A stretch of 64,000 nucleotides of DNA, from assembly GCA_028279425.1 (NCBI GenBank), contig JANQNV010000072.1:1-64000 (forward strand), in the 5' to 3' direction. Positions within the stretch are counted from its first letter, which is position 1. Each line of letters opens with the position of its first letter. The DNA is from Longimicrobiales bacterium (GTDB lineage: Bacteria > Gemmatimonadota > Gemmatimonadetes > Longimicrobiales > Gaopeijiaceae). The notes under the pieces are model-generated. The model worked only from the letters and a program-made list of their open reading frames with translations. It ran no database searches and was not told the origin of the DNA. This document shows positions 34,087 through 42,357 of this stretch, piece after piece. Both the position numbers and the translations under genes were made by a program.

Positions 34087-35939
34087 GCGGCCTCGACATC
34101 GGCGGCGCATCCTTCTTCCACTCCGCCGGTGCGGATGCACCCAGGGCCGGGGAAGGCGTTCTCGCTCCGACCCCCACCGAGGGCCGCGAGGGTCGTGGTG
34201 GAACGCTTCGACAACACCTCGAGCGCGCGGCCTTCCCCGCCGTCTTCCTGACGCTCCTCGGCACCCCGGTCGAGGCCGAGGTGTCGTCGGCCGACGCGGT
34301 CGGCGAGGTCTCGGTGCCGCTAGGCGAAGAAGAGGTGCTCGACTTCGACGCGGTGGTCGACCTGGCGTTTCTTCTGGGCGAAGAATTGGAGTACCTCGAA
34401 GAGGGCCTCGATGCCGCGACCGACTTCTGGCAGCTCGGCGAGCAGATGGCCGACCTCGCCCCGTCTGCCGATGGCGAGACGGAGCGGGCCCTCCTCCGGG
34501 AGTTCACGGCGCTCCTCGGAGTGCACGAGGCCGTGGTGGGCCCCTACGCTCGCGGCGAGGGCGAACTCGCGGCCCGAGTCGTGTCGGCTGTCGAGGGCGT
34601 GACGGCGATTCCGTCGGTCCAGGTCGCCGACACACTGGAGGGGTGGGGGCTCAACCCGGAGTTCCAGTCGCGACTGTCGCGCGTGATCGACCGCATGCGG
34701 ACGGAATACGGCATGGACGTCGAGGTGTTCGAGGGGTACCGGGCGCAGTCGCGCCAGAACGATCTCTGGGCGCAGGGACGGACCCGCCCGGGCCCGATCG
34801 TGACCTGGACCCGCCAGTCGAGGCATACCGTCGGCGCGGCCGCGGACGTGCTCATCGACGGGGATTGGGCCAAGGGGCGAGGTGCGATTCTGCTCTCGCG
34901 CGTCGCAGCCGAGGAGGGACTCCGCACCCTGGGCCCGAGGGATCCGGGGCACGTCGAACTCCCCGGAGACATGACCCAGTTGGCCGCGCGGGCAGGAGAG
35001 CTCGATCTGGCGAAGCAGCTGGACGAGAGATTCCGACCGGTTCCCACGGGAGCGACCGCGCGGCGAGACGGTGAGGGTGCGCGTGGAGTCGCACGAGTGG
35101 CACCGGTGGCGCGCGTCGCCCGACCCGCCCGACCCGGAGGAGAGCTGGCGGCCCTGCCGACGGCAGGAGTCGATGCACGCGCTGCTCCCGGGGCGGCGAC
35201 CGATGGACTCGACGCTCGCCGACAGGCCATCGTCGAACAGGTGCGGGCCGACGCGCTCGAGCGCGCACCCGATCCAGCGGCGAACACCTCGCGTACGGCC
35301 GAAGCCGCCGCGGCGGCCCGACTGGACCGAGCGTTCCGCTCGGCCAAGGACGGAGGCGAGGCGAACGACGCGGAGGCGGGTGATCTCCGCCCCGGGCGCT
35401 CCGACGGGTTCGGCCTCGGGTCGTCGTCGGAGAGGAGCCTGGAAAGCTGGGTGCGTCGAGTGGGCAGCGGCACACCCGGGCTCGATATGATCCGTCGCGT
35501 CGAAGCGATCCGGAACGCCGAGCCGCGCGACGCCCTTCGGCGCGTGATGATTGCGCTCGAGGGGGCGGACGCCGCCGAAGTCGGCCGCGTTCGACTCGAC
35601 GTCCGCGGCGAGCGGGTGGACGCCCTCTTCGACATCGACGATCCGACTCTGGCCCGACGCATCGAGCGCGACATGGCGGCGCTCCGCACACAGTTGGCGG
35701 CCGAAGGCGTCGACCCGGGTCGTCTCAAGGTCCGCACGGGCGGAGGTGAGCTGGCGCCGAGTACTGATGTACGCATCGACGCCACGCGCTCGTCGTCCGG
35801 GGCCGAGACCAGTCGCGATCGAGGGGACGGCGGTGCTCACCATCAGGGTCGCGATCAGCGCGATTTGACCGAGCGCCGGCGCGAGTTCCCGGAAGACCAG
35901 GGCCCGTCACGGGACACCGACATGGAGGATGAATCATGA
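34083..35939 (+). CDS. fliK: Fusion: M15-type peptidase domain and FliK hook-length control domain
   Basis: 618 residues in the fliK position. Residues 1-180 are acidic and helical. Residues ~182-295 form a D-Ala-D-Ala/L-Ala-D-Glu peptidase fold of the M15 type: FEGYRAQSRQNDLWAQGR, SRHTVGAAADVLI, DPGHVEL, with zinc ligands H248, D255 and H290 and the usual R220. Residues 320-480 are an Ala/Arg-rich disordered ruler-like stretch. Residues ~485-555 carry the FliK C-domain pattern (VGRVRLDVRGERVDALFDID, then LAAEGVDPGRLKV), which flips the export gate. A peptidoglycan-cutting activity on the hook ruler is unusual, and FlgJ here lacks its muramidase. The reading frame is continuous. Confidence 0.82.
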   Translation: MSGLDIGGASFFHSAGADAPRAGEGVLAPTPTEGREGRGGTLRQHLERAAFPAVFLTLLGTPVEAEVSSADAVGEVSVPLGEEEVLDFDAVVDLAFLLGEELEYLEEGLDAATDFWQLGEQMADLAPSADGETERALLREFTALLGVHEAVVGPYARGEGELAARVVSAVEGVTAIPSVQVADTLEGWGLNPEFQSRLSRVIDRMRTEYGMDVEVFEGYRAQSRQNDLWAQGRTRPGPIVTWTRQSRHTVGAAADVLIDGDWAKGRGAILLSRVAAEEGLRTLGPRDPGHVELPGDMTQLAARAGELDLAKQLDERFRPVPTGATARRDGEGARGVARVAPVARVARPARPGGELAALPTAGVDARAAPGAATDGLDARRQAIVEQVRADALERAPDPAANTSRTAEAAAAARLDRAFRSAKDGGEANDAEAGDLRPGRSDGFGLGSSSERSLESWVRRVGSGTPGLDMIRRVEAIRNAEPRDALRRVMIALEGADAAEVGRVRLDVRGERVDALFDIDDPTLARRIERDMAALRTQLAAEGVDPGRLKVRTGGGELAPSTDVRIDATRSSSGAETSRDRGDGGAHHQGRDQRDLTERRREFPEDQGPSRDTDMEDES

Positions 35940-36586
35940 TCAGCTTGGACCCCCTGGCGGCAGCCGGGATCAACACGGAACCGAGTCTGTTGGGAACGGG
36001 GGAGGATCTCGGGAAGGACGAGTTCCTCCAGCTCCTCGTGGCGCAGTTGCGCTATCAGGACCCGCTCAACCCGATGGAGGCGCAGGAGTTCGCCTCGCAG
36101 CTGGCCGAGTTTTCGGGGCTCGAGCAGCAGATCAAGACCAACGATCTGCTCGAGGCCCAGGTGAACAGTCAGGCCGACCTCATCCAGGGCCTCCAGGCCG
36201 GTTCGGCCCTCAACGCGATCGGCCACACGGTCCTGGCCCTCGGCAACACGATCGAGGTCGCCGGTGAAGGCGCCGATCAACTCACGTTCGAGCTTGCGGC
36301 CGAGGCGTCGGACGTCACCGTCCGCTTCACCGACGAGAACGGCAACGTCGTACACACCATGGACGTCGGAGCGCTGAGCGCCGGGCGTCAGCAGTTGGAC
36401 CTGCAGGGCCTGGACACAGGCACCTACACGGTCGAAGTCGAGGCGGTCGGAGCCGAGGGGCCGGTCACCGCCACGACCTACACCTCAGGTCGCGTCGAAG
36501 GAGTCCGTTGGGGACCCGACGGTCTGGTCTTCGTCATCGGCGGACGGGAAGTCTCGTTCGCGTCCGTCCTTGAAATCACGAGTTGA
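35936..36586 (+). CDS. flgD: Flagellar hook-capping protein FlgD
   Basis: 216-residue hook cap needed for FlgE polymerisation. The N-terminal signature is DEFLQLLVAQLRYQDPLNPM then EAQEFASQLAEFSGLEQ, followed by an FlgD Ig/Tudor-like core (RFTDENGNVVHTMDVGALSA then GRQQLDL) ending in VFVIGGREVSFASVLEI. The ATG overlaps the fliK stop. Exported and later displaced by FlgK. Confidence 0.95.
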   Translation: MISLDPLAAAGINTEPSLLGTGEDLGKDEFLQLLVAQLRYQDPLNPMEAQEFASQLAEFSGLEQQIKTNDLLEAQVNSQADLIQGLQAGSALNAIGHTVLALGNTIEVAGEGADQLTFELAAEASDVTVRFTDENGNVVHTMDVGALSAGRQQLDLQGLDTGTYTVEVEAVGAEGPVTATTYTSGRVEGVRWGPDGLVFVIGGREVSFASVLEITS

Positions 36587-36613
36587 ACCCAACCAACCGA
36601 GAGGAACCCCATC

Positions 36614-37843
36614 ATGATGAGATCCCTTTTCGCCGGCGTGTCCGGCCTGCGCAACCATCAGGTCCGCATGGACGTGATCGGAAACAACATCGCCAATGTG
36701 AACACCGTCGGATTCAAGGCCGGCCGCGTCACCTTCGAAGAGGCCTTCGCGCAGCTGGTTCGCGGGCCCGGAGCCGGTAACCAGGCGACGGGTGGAACCA
36801 ACCCCATGCAGGTCGGGCTGGGCATGAACATCGGCTCGATCGACATGCTGTTCGGCCAGGGCAACTTCGAGAACACCGGTCGTACCACCGACCTCGCCAT
36901 CCAGGGAGACTCGTTCTTCGTAGTGAACGACGGTTCGCAGAACTTCTATACGCGCGCCGGGAACTTCAATCTCGACAACCAGGGGCGCCTCGTCGCCCCG
37001 AACGGCTACATCGTGCAGGGACGCCAGTCGGTCGACGGAGTGCTGACCGACACGGTCGGCAACCTCATCCTCCCCTTCGGTCAGCGCGCCGCCGCGCGGG
37101 CCACCGAGATGGTCGACATGACCGGAAACCTCGACGCGTCGGCCGCGATCGACGACACGCGCGAAACGACCATCGCCGTGTTCGACGAACAGGGTGGCCG
37201 GCACGAACTCACCGTCACCTTCACGAAGACGGCGACCAACACCTGGGACTTCGCGATCACGACGCCCAACGGAACCGTCAATGGTGGCGATACCGGCACG
37301 CTGACGTTCAACGACGACGGTACGCTGGTCGGCCCGGAGGACATCGACTTCGAGTTCACGCCGACCGACTTCGGGGCCAGCCAGACGATCACCGTCGACT
37401 TCGGTACCGCTGACACCATCGACGGCCTGTCGCAGTTCTCGGCCGCGTCCACGGCGGTGCTCAGCGAGCAGGACGGGTACTCGATGGGTGATCTCCAGCA
37501 GATCAGCATCGACCAGTTCGGCATCATCGCGGGTGCGTTCACCAACGGCACGACACTGGTGCTCGGGCAGGTGGCGCTCGCCGACTTCAACAACCCGAGT
37601 GGTCTGTTCCGCGCGGGCGACAACATGTACACCCCGTCCAACAACTCCGGCACCGCGGTCATCAACTACGCCGGTGAGGGGAGCCAATCGGTCGTGGCCT
37701 CGGGCGCGCTCGAGATGTCGAATGTCGACCTCGCCCAGGAGTTCACGAACATGATCACCGCGCAGCGCGGCTTCCAGTCGAATGCGCGGGTGATCACCAC
37801 GAGTGACGAGATGTTGCAGGAGTTGGTGAGTCTGAAGCGGTAA
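36614..37843 (+). CDS. flgE: Flagellar hook protein FlgE
   Basis: 409-residue hook subunit. The N-terminal rod/hook motif is LFAGVSGLRNHQVRMDVIGN then NIANVNTVGFK, the FlgE-type TTDLAIQGDSFFVV follows, and the C-terminal helix is SNVDLAQEFTNMITAQRGFQ then SNARVITTSDEMLQELVSL. Length and variable middle are normal. GAGAGG precedes tandem ATG codons (36614, 36617). Last gene of the flgB operon; a strong hairpin follows. Confidence 0.96.
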   Translation: MMRSLFAGVSGLRNHQVRMDVIGNNIANVNTVGFKAGRVTFEEAFAQLVRGPGAGNQATGGTNPMQVGLGMNIGSIDMLFGQGNFENTGRTTDLAIQGDSFFVVNDGSQNFYTRAGNFNLDNQGRLVAPNGYIVQGRQSVDGVLTDTVGNLILPFGQRAAARATEMVDMTGNLDASAAIDDTRETTIAVFDEQGGRHELTVTFTKTATNTWDFAITTPNGTVNGGDTGTLTFNDDGTLVGPEDIDFEFTPTDFGASQTITVDFGTADTIDGLSQFSAASTAVLSEQDGYSMGDLQQISIDQFGIIAGAFTNGTTLVLGQVALADFNNPSGLFRAGDNMYTPSNNSGTAVINYAGEGSQSVVASGALEMSNVDLAQEFTNMITAQRGFQSNARVITTSDEMLQELVSLKR

Positions 37844-37870
37844 TCACCGCCTGATTCGCTGAATCGGTCC

Positions 37871-37915
37871 GCCGGCCGTCGCTCCCATCCGGGGCGGCGG
37901 CCGGCTGTCGTTTCC
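37871..37915 (+). terminator. Terminator-like hairpin after flgE
   Basis: GCCGGCCGTCGCTCC pairs with GGGGCGGCGGCCGGC (15 bp, two wobbles) around CATCC. It is followed by TGTCGTTTCC, a weak U-tract. It separates the flgB and fliL operons. Confidence 0.6.
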
Positions 37916-37925
37916 GGGTCCCGCG

Positions 37926-38047
37926 CCGGAAGAGTTCGCCGGTTTCAGCCCGGCACGACCTTCCGGGCGAGGGATCTCGAGCGATCGTGCGCCTGGAGGT
38001 GAACGGTCGGGCTGCCCCTGTAAGTCGTTTGATCGCAGTGCGTTGCA
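37926..38047. promoter_or_regulatory. Bipartite conserved non-coding element, copy B (upstream of fliL)
   Basis: Blocks 37926-37964 (with hairpin GCCGG...CCGGC) and 38020-38047 repeat the two blocks seen before flgB, in the same order and orientation but closer together. They sit between the flgE terminator and the sigma-54 promoter of fliL, about 50-170 bases upstream of the expected start site, a range used by enhancers of NtrC-type activators. Confidence 0.6.
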
Positions 38048-38072
38048 GATAGGTCTCAAGAAATCGGCACGA

Positions 38073-38088
38073 TGGTACGATCCCTGCC
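38073..38088 (+). promoter_or_regulatory. Sigma-54 promoter of the fliL operon
   Basis: TGGTACG-ATCC-CTGCC keeps the invariant GG-N10-GC. Expected start ~38099; fliL GTG at 38133. Confidence 0.65.
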
Positions 38089-38132
38089 AATCCCCGGGGC
38101 AGCATATCGCACCATCTCCCGGGACGGGACTT

Positions 38133-38687
38133 GTGAGCAACGACACCAACGACAGTCAGGACACCGAGGCCGAGGGCGGCGGGGTACCCGCCAAGAGCCG
38201 CCGTGGCCTGCTTCTCGGTTCGATCGCCATCGGCGTCGGGCTGGGGGCCTGGCAGGGCGCGCCTCGCCTCGCGCCGAGGATGGCTCCCTGCGCAGCCGAC
38301 GCCGGCCCGGTGTGGGCTGCGATTCCCCTCCCCTTCGGTGGTGACGGCGGTCACGACGACGGTCACGGCGAGAGCAAGGAGTCGTCGAACAGCTTCGTCC
38401 AGTTCGACGACCTGATCCTCAATCCGGCCGGCACCGACGGCTCGCGATTCCTGGTGCTTTCGCTTGCACTCGAGTTGGGCGAGGGCGCGTCGCTCAGCGA
38501 CATCGAGGCGCGCGACCCCGAGGTCCGCGACGTGATCCTCACGATGCTGTCGGCCAAGACCGTCCAGGAGTTGGCCGATGTGACGGCCCGCCCCGCTCTG
38601 CGCGAAGAACTGCGGCAGCTTCTCAACGAGCTGCTCGGAGGCGAGCCGATCGTGCGCCTCTACCTCCCCCGATTCGTCATCCAGTAG
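38133..38687 (+). CDS. fliL: Flagellar basal body-associated protein FliL
   Basis: 184 residues. A short acidic N-terminus is followed by one TM (RGLLLGSIAIGVGLGAW) and a periplasmic stomatin-like domain: FVQFDDLILNPAGTDGSRFL then VLSLALEL, with the end RLYLPRFVIQ, the usual FliL terminus. A His/Asp/Gly-rich linker lies at ~80-95. GTG 38133 is chosen (GGGAC upstream, right distance from the sigma-54 promoter). Supports stator rings around MotAB. Confidence 0.88.
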   Translation: MSNDTNDSQDTEAEGGGVPAKSRRGLLLGSIAIGVGLGAWQGAPRLAPRMAPCAADAGPVWAAIPLPFGGDGGHDDGHGESKESSNSFVQFDDLILNPAGTDGSRFLVLSLALELGEGASLSDIEARDPEVRDVILTMLSAKTVQELADVTARPALREELRQLLNELLGGEPIVRLYLPRFVIQ

Positions 38688-38694
38688 GCCCGAC

Positions 38695-39687
38695 GTGTCG
38701 ACCGAGAACCTCTCCCAGCAGGAGATCGATCAGCTCTTCGGAGTCCCCGAAGAGACTCCCGACGGCCCGGCGACGCCGTCGACCGAAGTCACGGTACAGC
38801 CGTACGACTTCCGTCGGCCGAGTCGGATTTCGAAGGGGCGCTACCGCTCCCTCGAGGCGATGTACGGCCTCGTGGCCAAGTCGATCGAGTCGTGGCTCGG
38901 CGGGCGTGTGCGTTCACAGGTGGAGGTGGAACTCCTTTCGGTCGAGCAGTTCAGCTTCACCGAATACCTGCTGTCGCTCGACTCGCCCTGCTCGGCGTTC
39001 GTCTACGACATCGCGGGCACCGGCGGGCAGCAGCTCGTGGTCAATCTGGGCCAGGACCTGGCCTTCGTCCTGCTCGACCGACTGCTCGGCGGCTCCACCG
39101 AGCCTCGGATCGAGGCGCGCGCCCTGACGCCGCTGGAGCGTCGCGTCGTTCGGGTCGTCGCCGACCACACTGCCGAGGAGCTCTCGATGGCGTGGGAAGA
39201 CCACGTATCGATCCCGACGTCGTGGAGCCGATTCGAGACGCTGCCCGAGATGATCCAGGTCGCCGCCCCGGAGGATCCGGTGCTGGTGGCCAACCTCCAG
39301 GTCCGCTTCGGTACCCGCCGCAGCCTCGTCCTGCTCTGCATCCCGTTCAGCGTGCTCGAGCGCTTCTTCTCGGATTCGTCCGAGCGCCGGGTTCACGGGC
39401 CGAAGGGCAACCCCGAAGAGCGCCAGATCGAACGCGTGCTCGTCGAGCAGGCCGTTCTCGATACCGAGGTGCACGTGGCCGTTCGGCTCCCGTCCACCCC
39501 GGTCTCCATGCAACGACTCGCCGACCTCAACCCCGGCGACGTCATCCAGACGCCCATCCCGACCGACAGCCTGGCCGAAATCCTCGTCCAGGACCGCCCG
39601 CGCTTCGAGGCCCGGGTCGGTCGCAAGGGCAACTACGTCTCCGCGCAGATCCTGCACGAGATCGCGCCGGCTCACGCGGCCGACTGA
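38695..39687 (+). CDS. fliM: Flagellar motor switch protein FliM
   Basis: 330-residue C-ring protein. The N-terminal LSQQEIDQLF is the CheY-phosphate docking peptide, so chemotaxis control of rotation is expected even though no che gene is in the window. The CheC-like middle (VYDIAGTGGQQLVVNLGQDL, RLLGGSTEP, LTPLERRVVR) binds FliG, and the SpoA C-domain (ADLNPGDVIQTPIP, ARVGRKGNYVSAQI) binds FliN. GTG start 7 bases after fliL. Confidence 0.96.
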   Translation: MSTENLSQQEIDQLFGVPEETPDGPATPSTEVTVQPYDFRRPSRISKGRYRSLEAMYGLVAKSIESWLGGRVRSQVEVELLSVEQFSFTEYLLSLDSPCSAFVYDIAGTGGQQLVVNLGQDLAFVLLDRLLGGSTEPRIEARALTPLERRVVRVVADHTAEELSMAWEDHVSIPTSWSRFETLPEMIQVAAPEDPVLVANLQVRFGTRRSLVLLCIPFSVLERFFSDSSERRVHGPKGNPEERQIERVLVEQAVLDTEVHVAVRLPSTPVSMQRLADLNPGDVIQTPIPTDSLAEILVQDRPRFEARVGRKGNYVSAQILHEIAPAHAAD

Positions 39688-39711
39688 TTCCCCCATCCCG
39701 CCGACTTCACG

Positions 39712-40101
39712 ATGACGACTGAATCCCCCGACCCGTCTGCCTCCAACGACGCCGGCGCCGTGGCTGCGGCTCCGCAGGCCACGCCACCCCAGGCCCCCGC
39801 CGCCGACGCGAACGCGCAGGCGGCTGCCCTGGCCGGCATGGCCGGTGGCGGCTCGCTCGAGGCCCTCTACGACCTGACCCTTCCCGTCTCGATCGAGTTG
39901 GGTCGCACCCGCATGACGGTGCAGGAGGTGCTCGCCCTCGGTCGCGGGTCGGTGGTCCAGCTGGAGCGCCTGGTCGGCGAGCCCGTCGACGTGTTCGTGG
40001 CCGATCGCCACTTCGCCGCGGGCGAGGTCGTCGTCATGGGCGAGCAGTTCGGCGTTCGCATCACGCGCATCTTCAAGTCCGGCAAGGGCGACGACAGCTG
40101 A
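39712..40101 (+). CDS. fliN: Flagellar motor switch protein FliN
   Basis: 129 residues: an Ala/Pro-rich lead of ~45 residues, then a SpoA domain (LTLPVSIELGRTRMTVQEVL-like, LGRGSVVQLERLVGEPVDVF, VMGEQFGVRITRI). It forms the lower C-ring and docks FliH. The stop overlaps the fliO-fliP start (TGATG). Confidence 0.95.
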   Translation: MTTESPDPSASNDAGAVAAAPQATPPQAPAADANAQAAALAGMAGGGSLEALYDLTLPVSIELGRTRMTVQEVLALGRGSVVQLERLVGEPVDVFVADRHFAAGEVVVMGEQFGVRITRIFKSGKGDDS

Positions 40102-41303
40102 TGTCCAGTCTGCTCGTCTCGTCGTTCTCCAGCCTCGCGCTGGTCCTCGCCGGACTCCTCGGGGCGTTGTGGCTCGTCCGCCGCTTCGGTGAGGCTCGCC
40201 GTACCGAGGCCGGTCGGCCCTCGCTGGCCCTCGAGTCGCGCCTCCCCCTCGGTCGCAACCAGGGGCTGGCCCTGGTGCGGTGTGGGGAGCGCACGCTGCT
40301 CGTGTCGTACGGCGAGGGTGGGGTCCGCCGCATCGAGGAAGAGGTTCGTCCGGCGCCCGCCGCCCGCTCGGTAGAACCGCCGCGCCCCCTCTCTCCCGCC
40401 GCCAAACCCGAGGATCACGACGCGCCGCTTCGATTCCCACTCGGCCGGCGTGCGCGCACGCTGTCGACGCTTCTGCTCGCGGCCGGGATGCTCGTGGTCG
40501 GGACCGCGTCGCTGTCTGCTCAGGCTGCTCCACCCGTGCAGCCCGGCCCCCAGGCTCTGGTCGGCCCCCAGGCGCCGCCGCCGACCCCGCTGGTCGGTCC
40601 CGAGGCCGGCTTCGGCCCGGCCATCGGCCAACTTCCGCCGGTATCGGTTCAGATGGGGCCCGAGGGCGAGGGCTTTCGCCTCGACGGCACGGTCGGGACG
40701 GTGGTGCTCCTCGGCCTCATGTCGATCGCGCCCACGCTGCTGCTGCTCACGACGAGCTTCACGCGCATCCTCGTGGTGCTCCACTTCCTCCGGCAGGCCC
40801 TGGGCACGCAGAACACCCCACCCGGCCACCTCCTGGCGGCGCTGGCGCTGCTCCTCACCTCGGTCGTCATGGCTCCGACCCTGGCCGAGATCAACGCCAC
40901 CGCCATTCAGCCGTGGACGCAGGGCACCCTCGACGAGGGAGGCATGATCCAGCGGGCCGCCGTGCCCCTCAAGGCGTTCATGCTCGACCATACGCGCCCC
41001 GAGGATCTTCAGACCTTCGTAGAACTCGGCGTGGGCCCTGTGCCGATGACCGGCGCCGACGTTCCGATGGTGACCCTGATGTCGGCGTTCGCCCTGAGTG
41101 AGCTCCGGGCGGCCTTCGAGATCGGCTTCGCGCTGTTCCTGCCGTTCGTGGTGATCGACCTCGTGGTCGCCGCGGTCCTCACGTCGATGGGCATGTTCAT
41201 GCTGCCGCCGACGATGATCGCGCTGCCGTGCAAGCTGATGCTCTTCGTCTTGATGGACGGGTGGTCGCTCGTGGTGACCAGCGTCGTCCAGAGCTTCATC
41301 TGA
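40101..41303 (+). CDS. fliP: FliO-FliP fusion, flagellar export gate
   Basis: 400 residues. Residues 1-85 are FliO-like: a TM (LALVLAGLLGALWLVRRFG) followed by a small domain with LALESRLPLGRNQGLALVRC then GERTLLVSYG. A Pro-rich linker (~83-115) leads to a signal-peptide-like segment (TLSTLLLAAGMLVVGTASLSA, ~120-140) and then complete FliP: MSIAPTLLLLTTSFTRILVV, RQALGTQNTPPG, LKAFMLDHTRPEDL, ALSELRAAFEIGF. The frame is continuous with no start codon at the junction, so one polypeptide is made and may be cleaved after the internal signal. FliP is the pentameric core of the gate; FliO is its assembly chaperone. Confidence 0.92.
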   Translation: MSSLLVSSFSSLALVLAGLLGALWLVRRFGEARRTEAGRPSLALESRLPLGRNQGLALVRCGERTLLVSYGEGGVRRIEEEVRPAPAARSVEPPRPLSPAAKPEDHDAPLRFPLGRRARTLSTLLLAAGMLVVGTASLSAQAAPPVQPGPQALVGPQAPPPTPLVGPEAGFGPAIGQLPPVSVQMGPEGEGFRLDGTVGTVVLLGLMSIAPTLLLLTTSFTRILVVLHFLRQALGTQNTPPGHLLAALALLLTSVVMAPTLAEINATAIQPWTQGTLDEGGMIQRAAVPLKAFMLDHTRPEDLQTFVELGVGPVPMTGADVPMVTLMSAFALSELRAAFEIGFALFLPFVVIDLVVAAVLTSMGMFMLPPTMIALPCKLMLFVLMDGWSLVVTSVVQSFI

Positions 41304-41313
41304 GGCCGGCGCC

Positions 41314-41583
41314 ATGACCTATCAGAGCGTCGTCGACCTGGCTCAGCACACGCTGATGATGGCCCTGCTTCTGTCGGGCCCGCTCCTCGTGTCGGCCCTC
41401 GTGGTCGGCCTCGTGGTGAGCGTGATCCAGACGGTGACCCAGGTCCAGGAACAGACCGTCGCCTTCGTCGTGAAGCTGCTGGCCGTGGGCGTCGTCTTCT
41501 TCGTGCTCCTGCCCTGGACGCTCGAAACTTCGGTCGGCTTTTCGGTCGAGATCATCCGGGCCATTCCGGTGATGGTGCGCTGA
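41314..41583 (+). CDS. fliQ: Flagellar biosynthesis protein FliQ
   Basis: 89-residue two-helix export gate subunit: VVDLAQHTLMMALLLSGPLL, ALVVGLVVSVIQTVTQVQEQ then TVAFVVKLLAVGV. Normal length. It overlaps fliR by one base (TGATGA). Packs around FliP-FliR in the export channel. Confidence 0.95.
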   Translation: MTYQSVVDLAQHTLMMALLLSGPLLVSALVVGLVVSVIQTVTQVQEQTVAFVVKLLAVGVVFFVLLPWTLETSVGFSVEIIRAIPVMVR

Positions 41584-42356
41584 TGATCGACGCACCCCTC
41601 GACTACGGCGCCGCGGCAATACTGGTGCTCTTCCGTCTCGGAGGGCTTTTCCTGATCGCGCCGCTGTTCGCCAGTCGCCTGCTTCCGATGCAGGTGCGGG
41701 GCGGCCTGGCGCTACTCCTGACCGTGGTCGTGACCCCGCTGGCGCTTGCCGTTCCGGGCTCGGGCGTGACGCTGAACTTCACCACGCTCACGACCGAGAT
41801 GTTCGTCGGCTTCGGAATGGGATTCGGGGCTGCCGTCCTCGTGGGCGCCGCCGACATGGCGGGCGACATCCTCGCCACGCAGACAGGGCTTTCGGGTGCT
41901 TCGGTGCTCGACCCCTTCACGGGCCAGGGAAGTGCCGCGCTCGGTCAGCTGCTCGGTTTCACGGTCGTGATCCTCCTGATCGTGACCGAGGGCCACCTGG
42001 TGATGATCGAGTCGGTGGCCGGCTCGTACGAGTGGATTCCGCTGGGATCGCGTCCCGATCTGATGGCGGGGAGCATCTCGCTGGTGCGCGGCGCGTCGCG
42101 GCTCTTCTCGACGGGACTCCAATTCGCCGCGCCGGTGGTCGGGACGGTCACGGTCGGCTACGTGGCCCTGGGCGTCCTCGCCAAGACGGCGCCCCAGCTC
42201 AACGTGCTCGCCGTGTCGTTCCCGCTGCAGATCGCTCTGGGCCTGCTCGTTCTCGGCGCCGCCCTGCCGCTGCTGACCACCCACTTCGCCGCGTGGCCCG
42301 TACACATCGACGAGATGACGGGCTCGTTCGTGCGCGCTCTGGCCGGAGGGCTGTGA
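41583..42356 (+). CDS. fliR: Flagellar biosynthesis protein FliR
   Basis: 257-residue multi-helix gate protein. Marks are LFRLGGLFLIAPLFASRLLP, FVGFGMGFGAAVLVGAADMA, GDILATQTGLSGASVLDP and FAAPVVGTVTVGYVALGVLA. It caps the FliP5FliR1 core. Normal length; one base before flhB. Confidence 0.95.
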   Translation: MIDAPLDYGAAAILVLFRLGGLFLIAPLFASRLLPMQVRGGLALLLTVVVTPLALAVPGSGVTLNFTTLTTEMFVGFGMGFGAAVLVGAADMAGDILATQTGLSGASVLDPFTGQGSAALGQLLGFTVVILLIVTEGHLVMIESVAGSYEWIPLGSRPDLMAGSISLVRGASRLFSTGLQFAAPVVGTVTVGYVALGVLAKTAPQLNVLAVSFPLQIALGLLVLGAALPLLTTHFAAWPVHIDEMTGSFVRALAGGL

Positions 42357-42357
42357 G

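Noticed and set aside
34320-35843. 507-codon minus-strand frame
   Set aside because: Shadow of the M15-FliK gene; no recognisable motif, and Arg/Ala composition typical of GC-driven frames.
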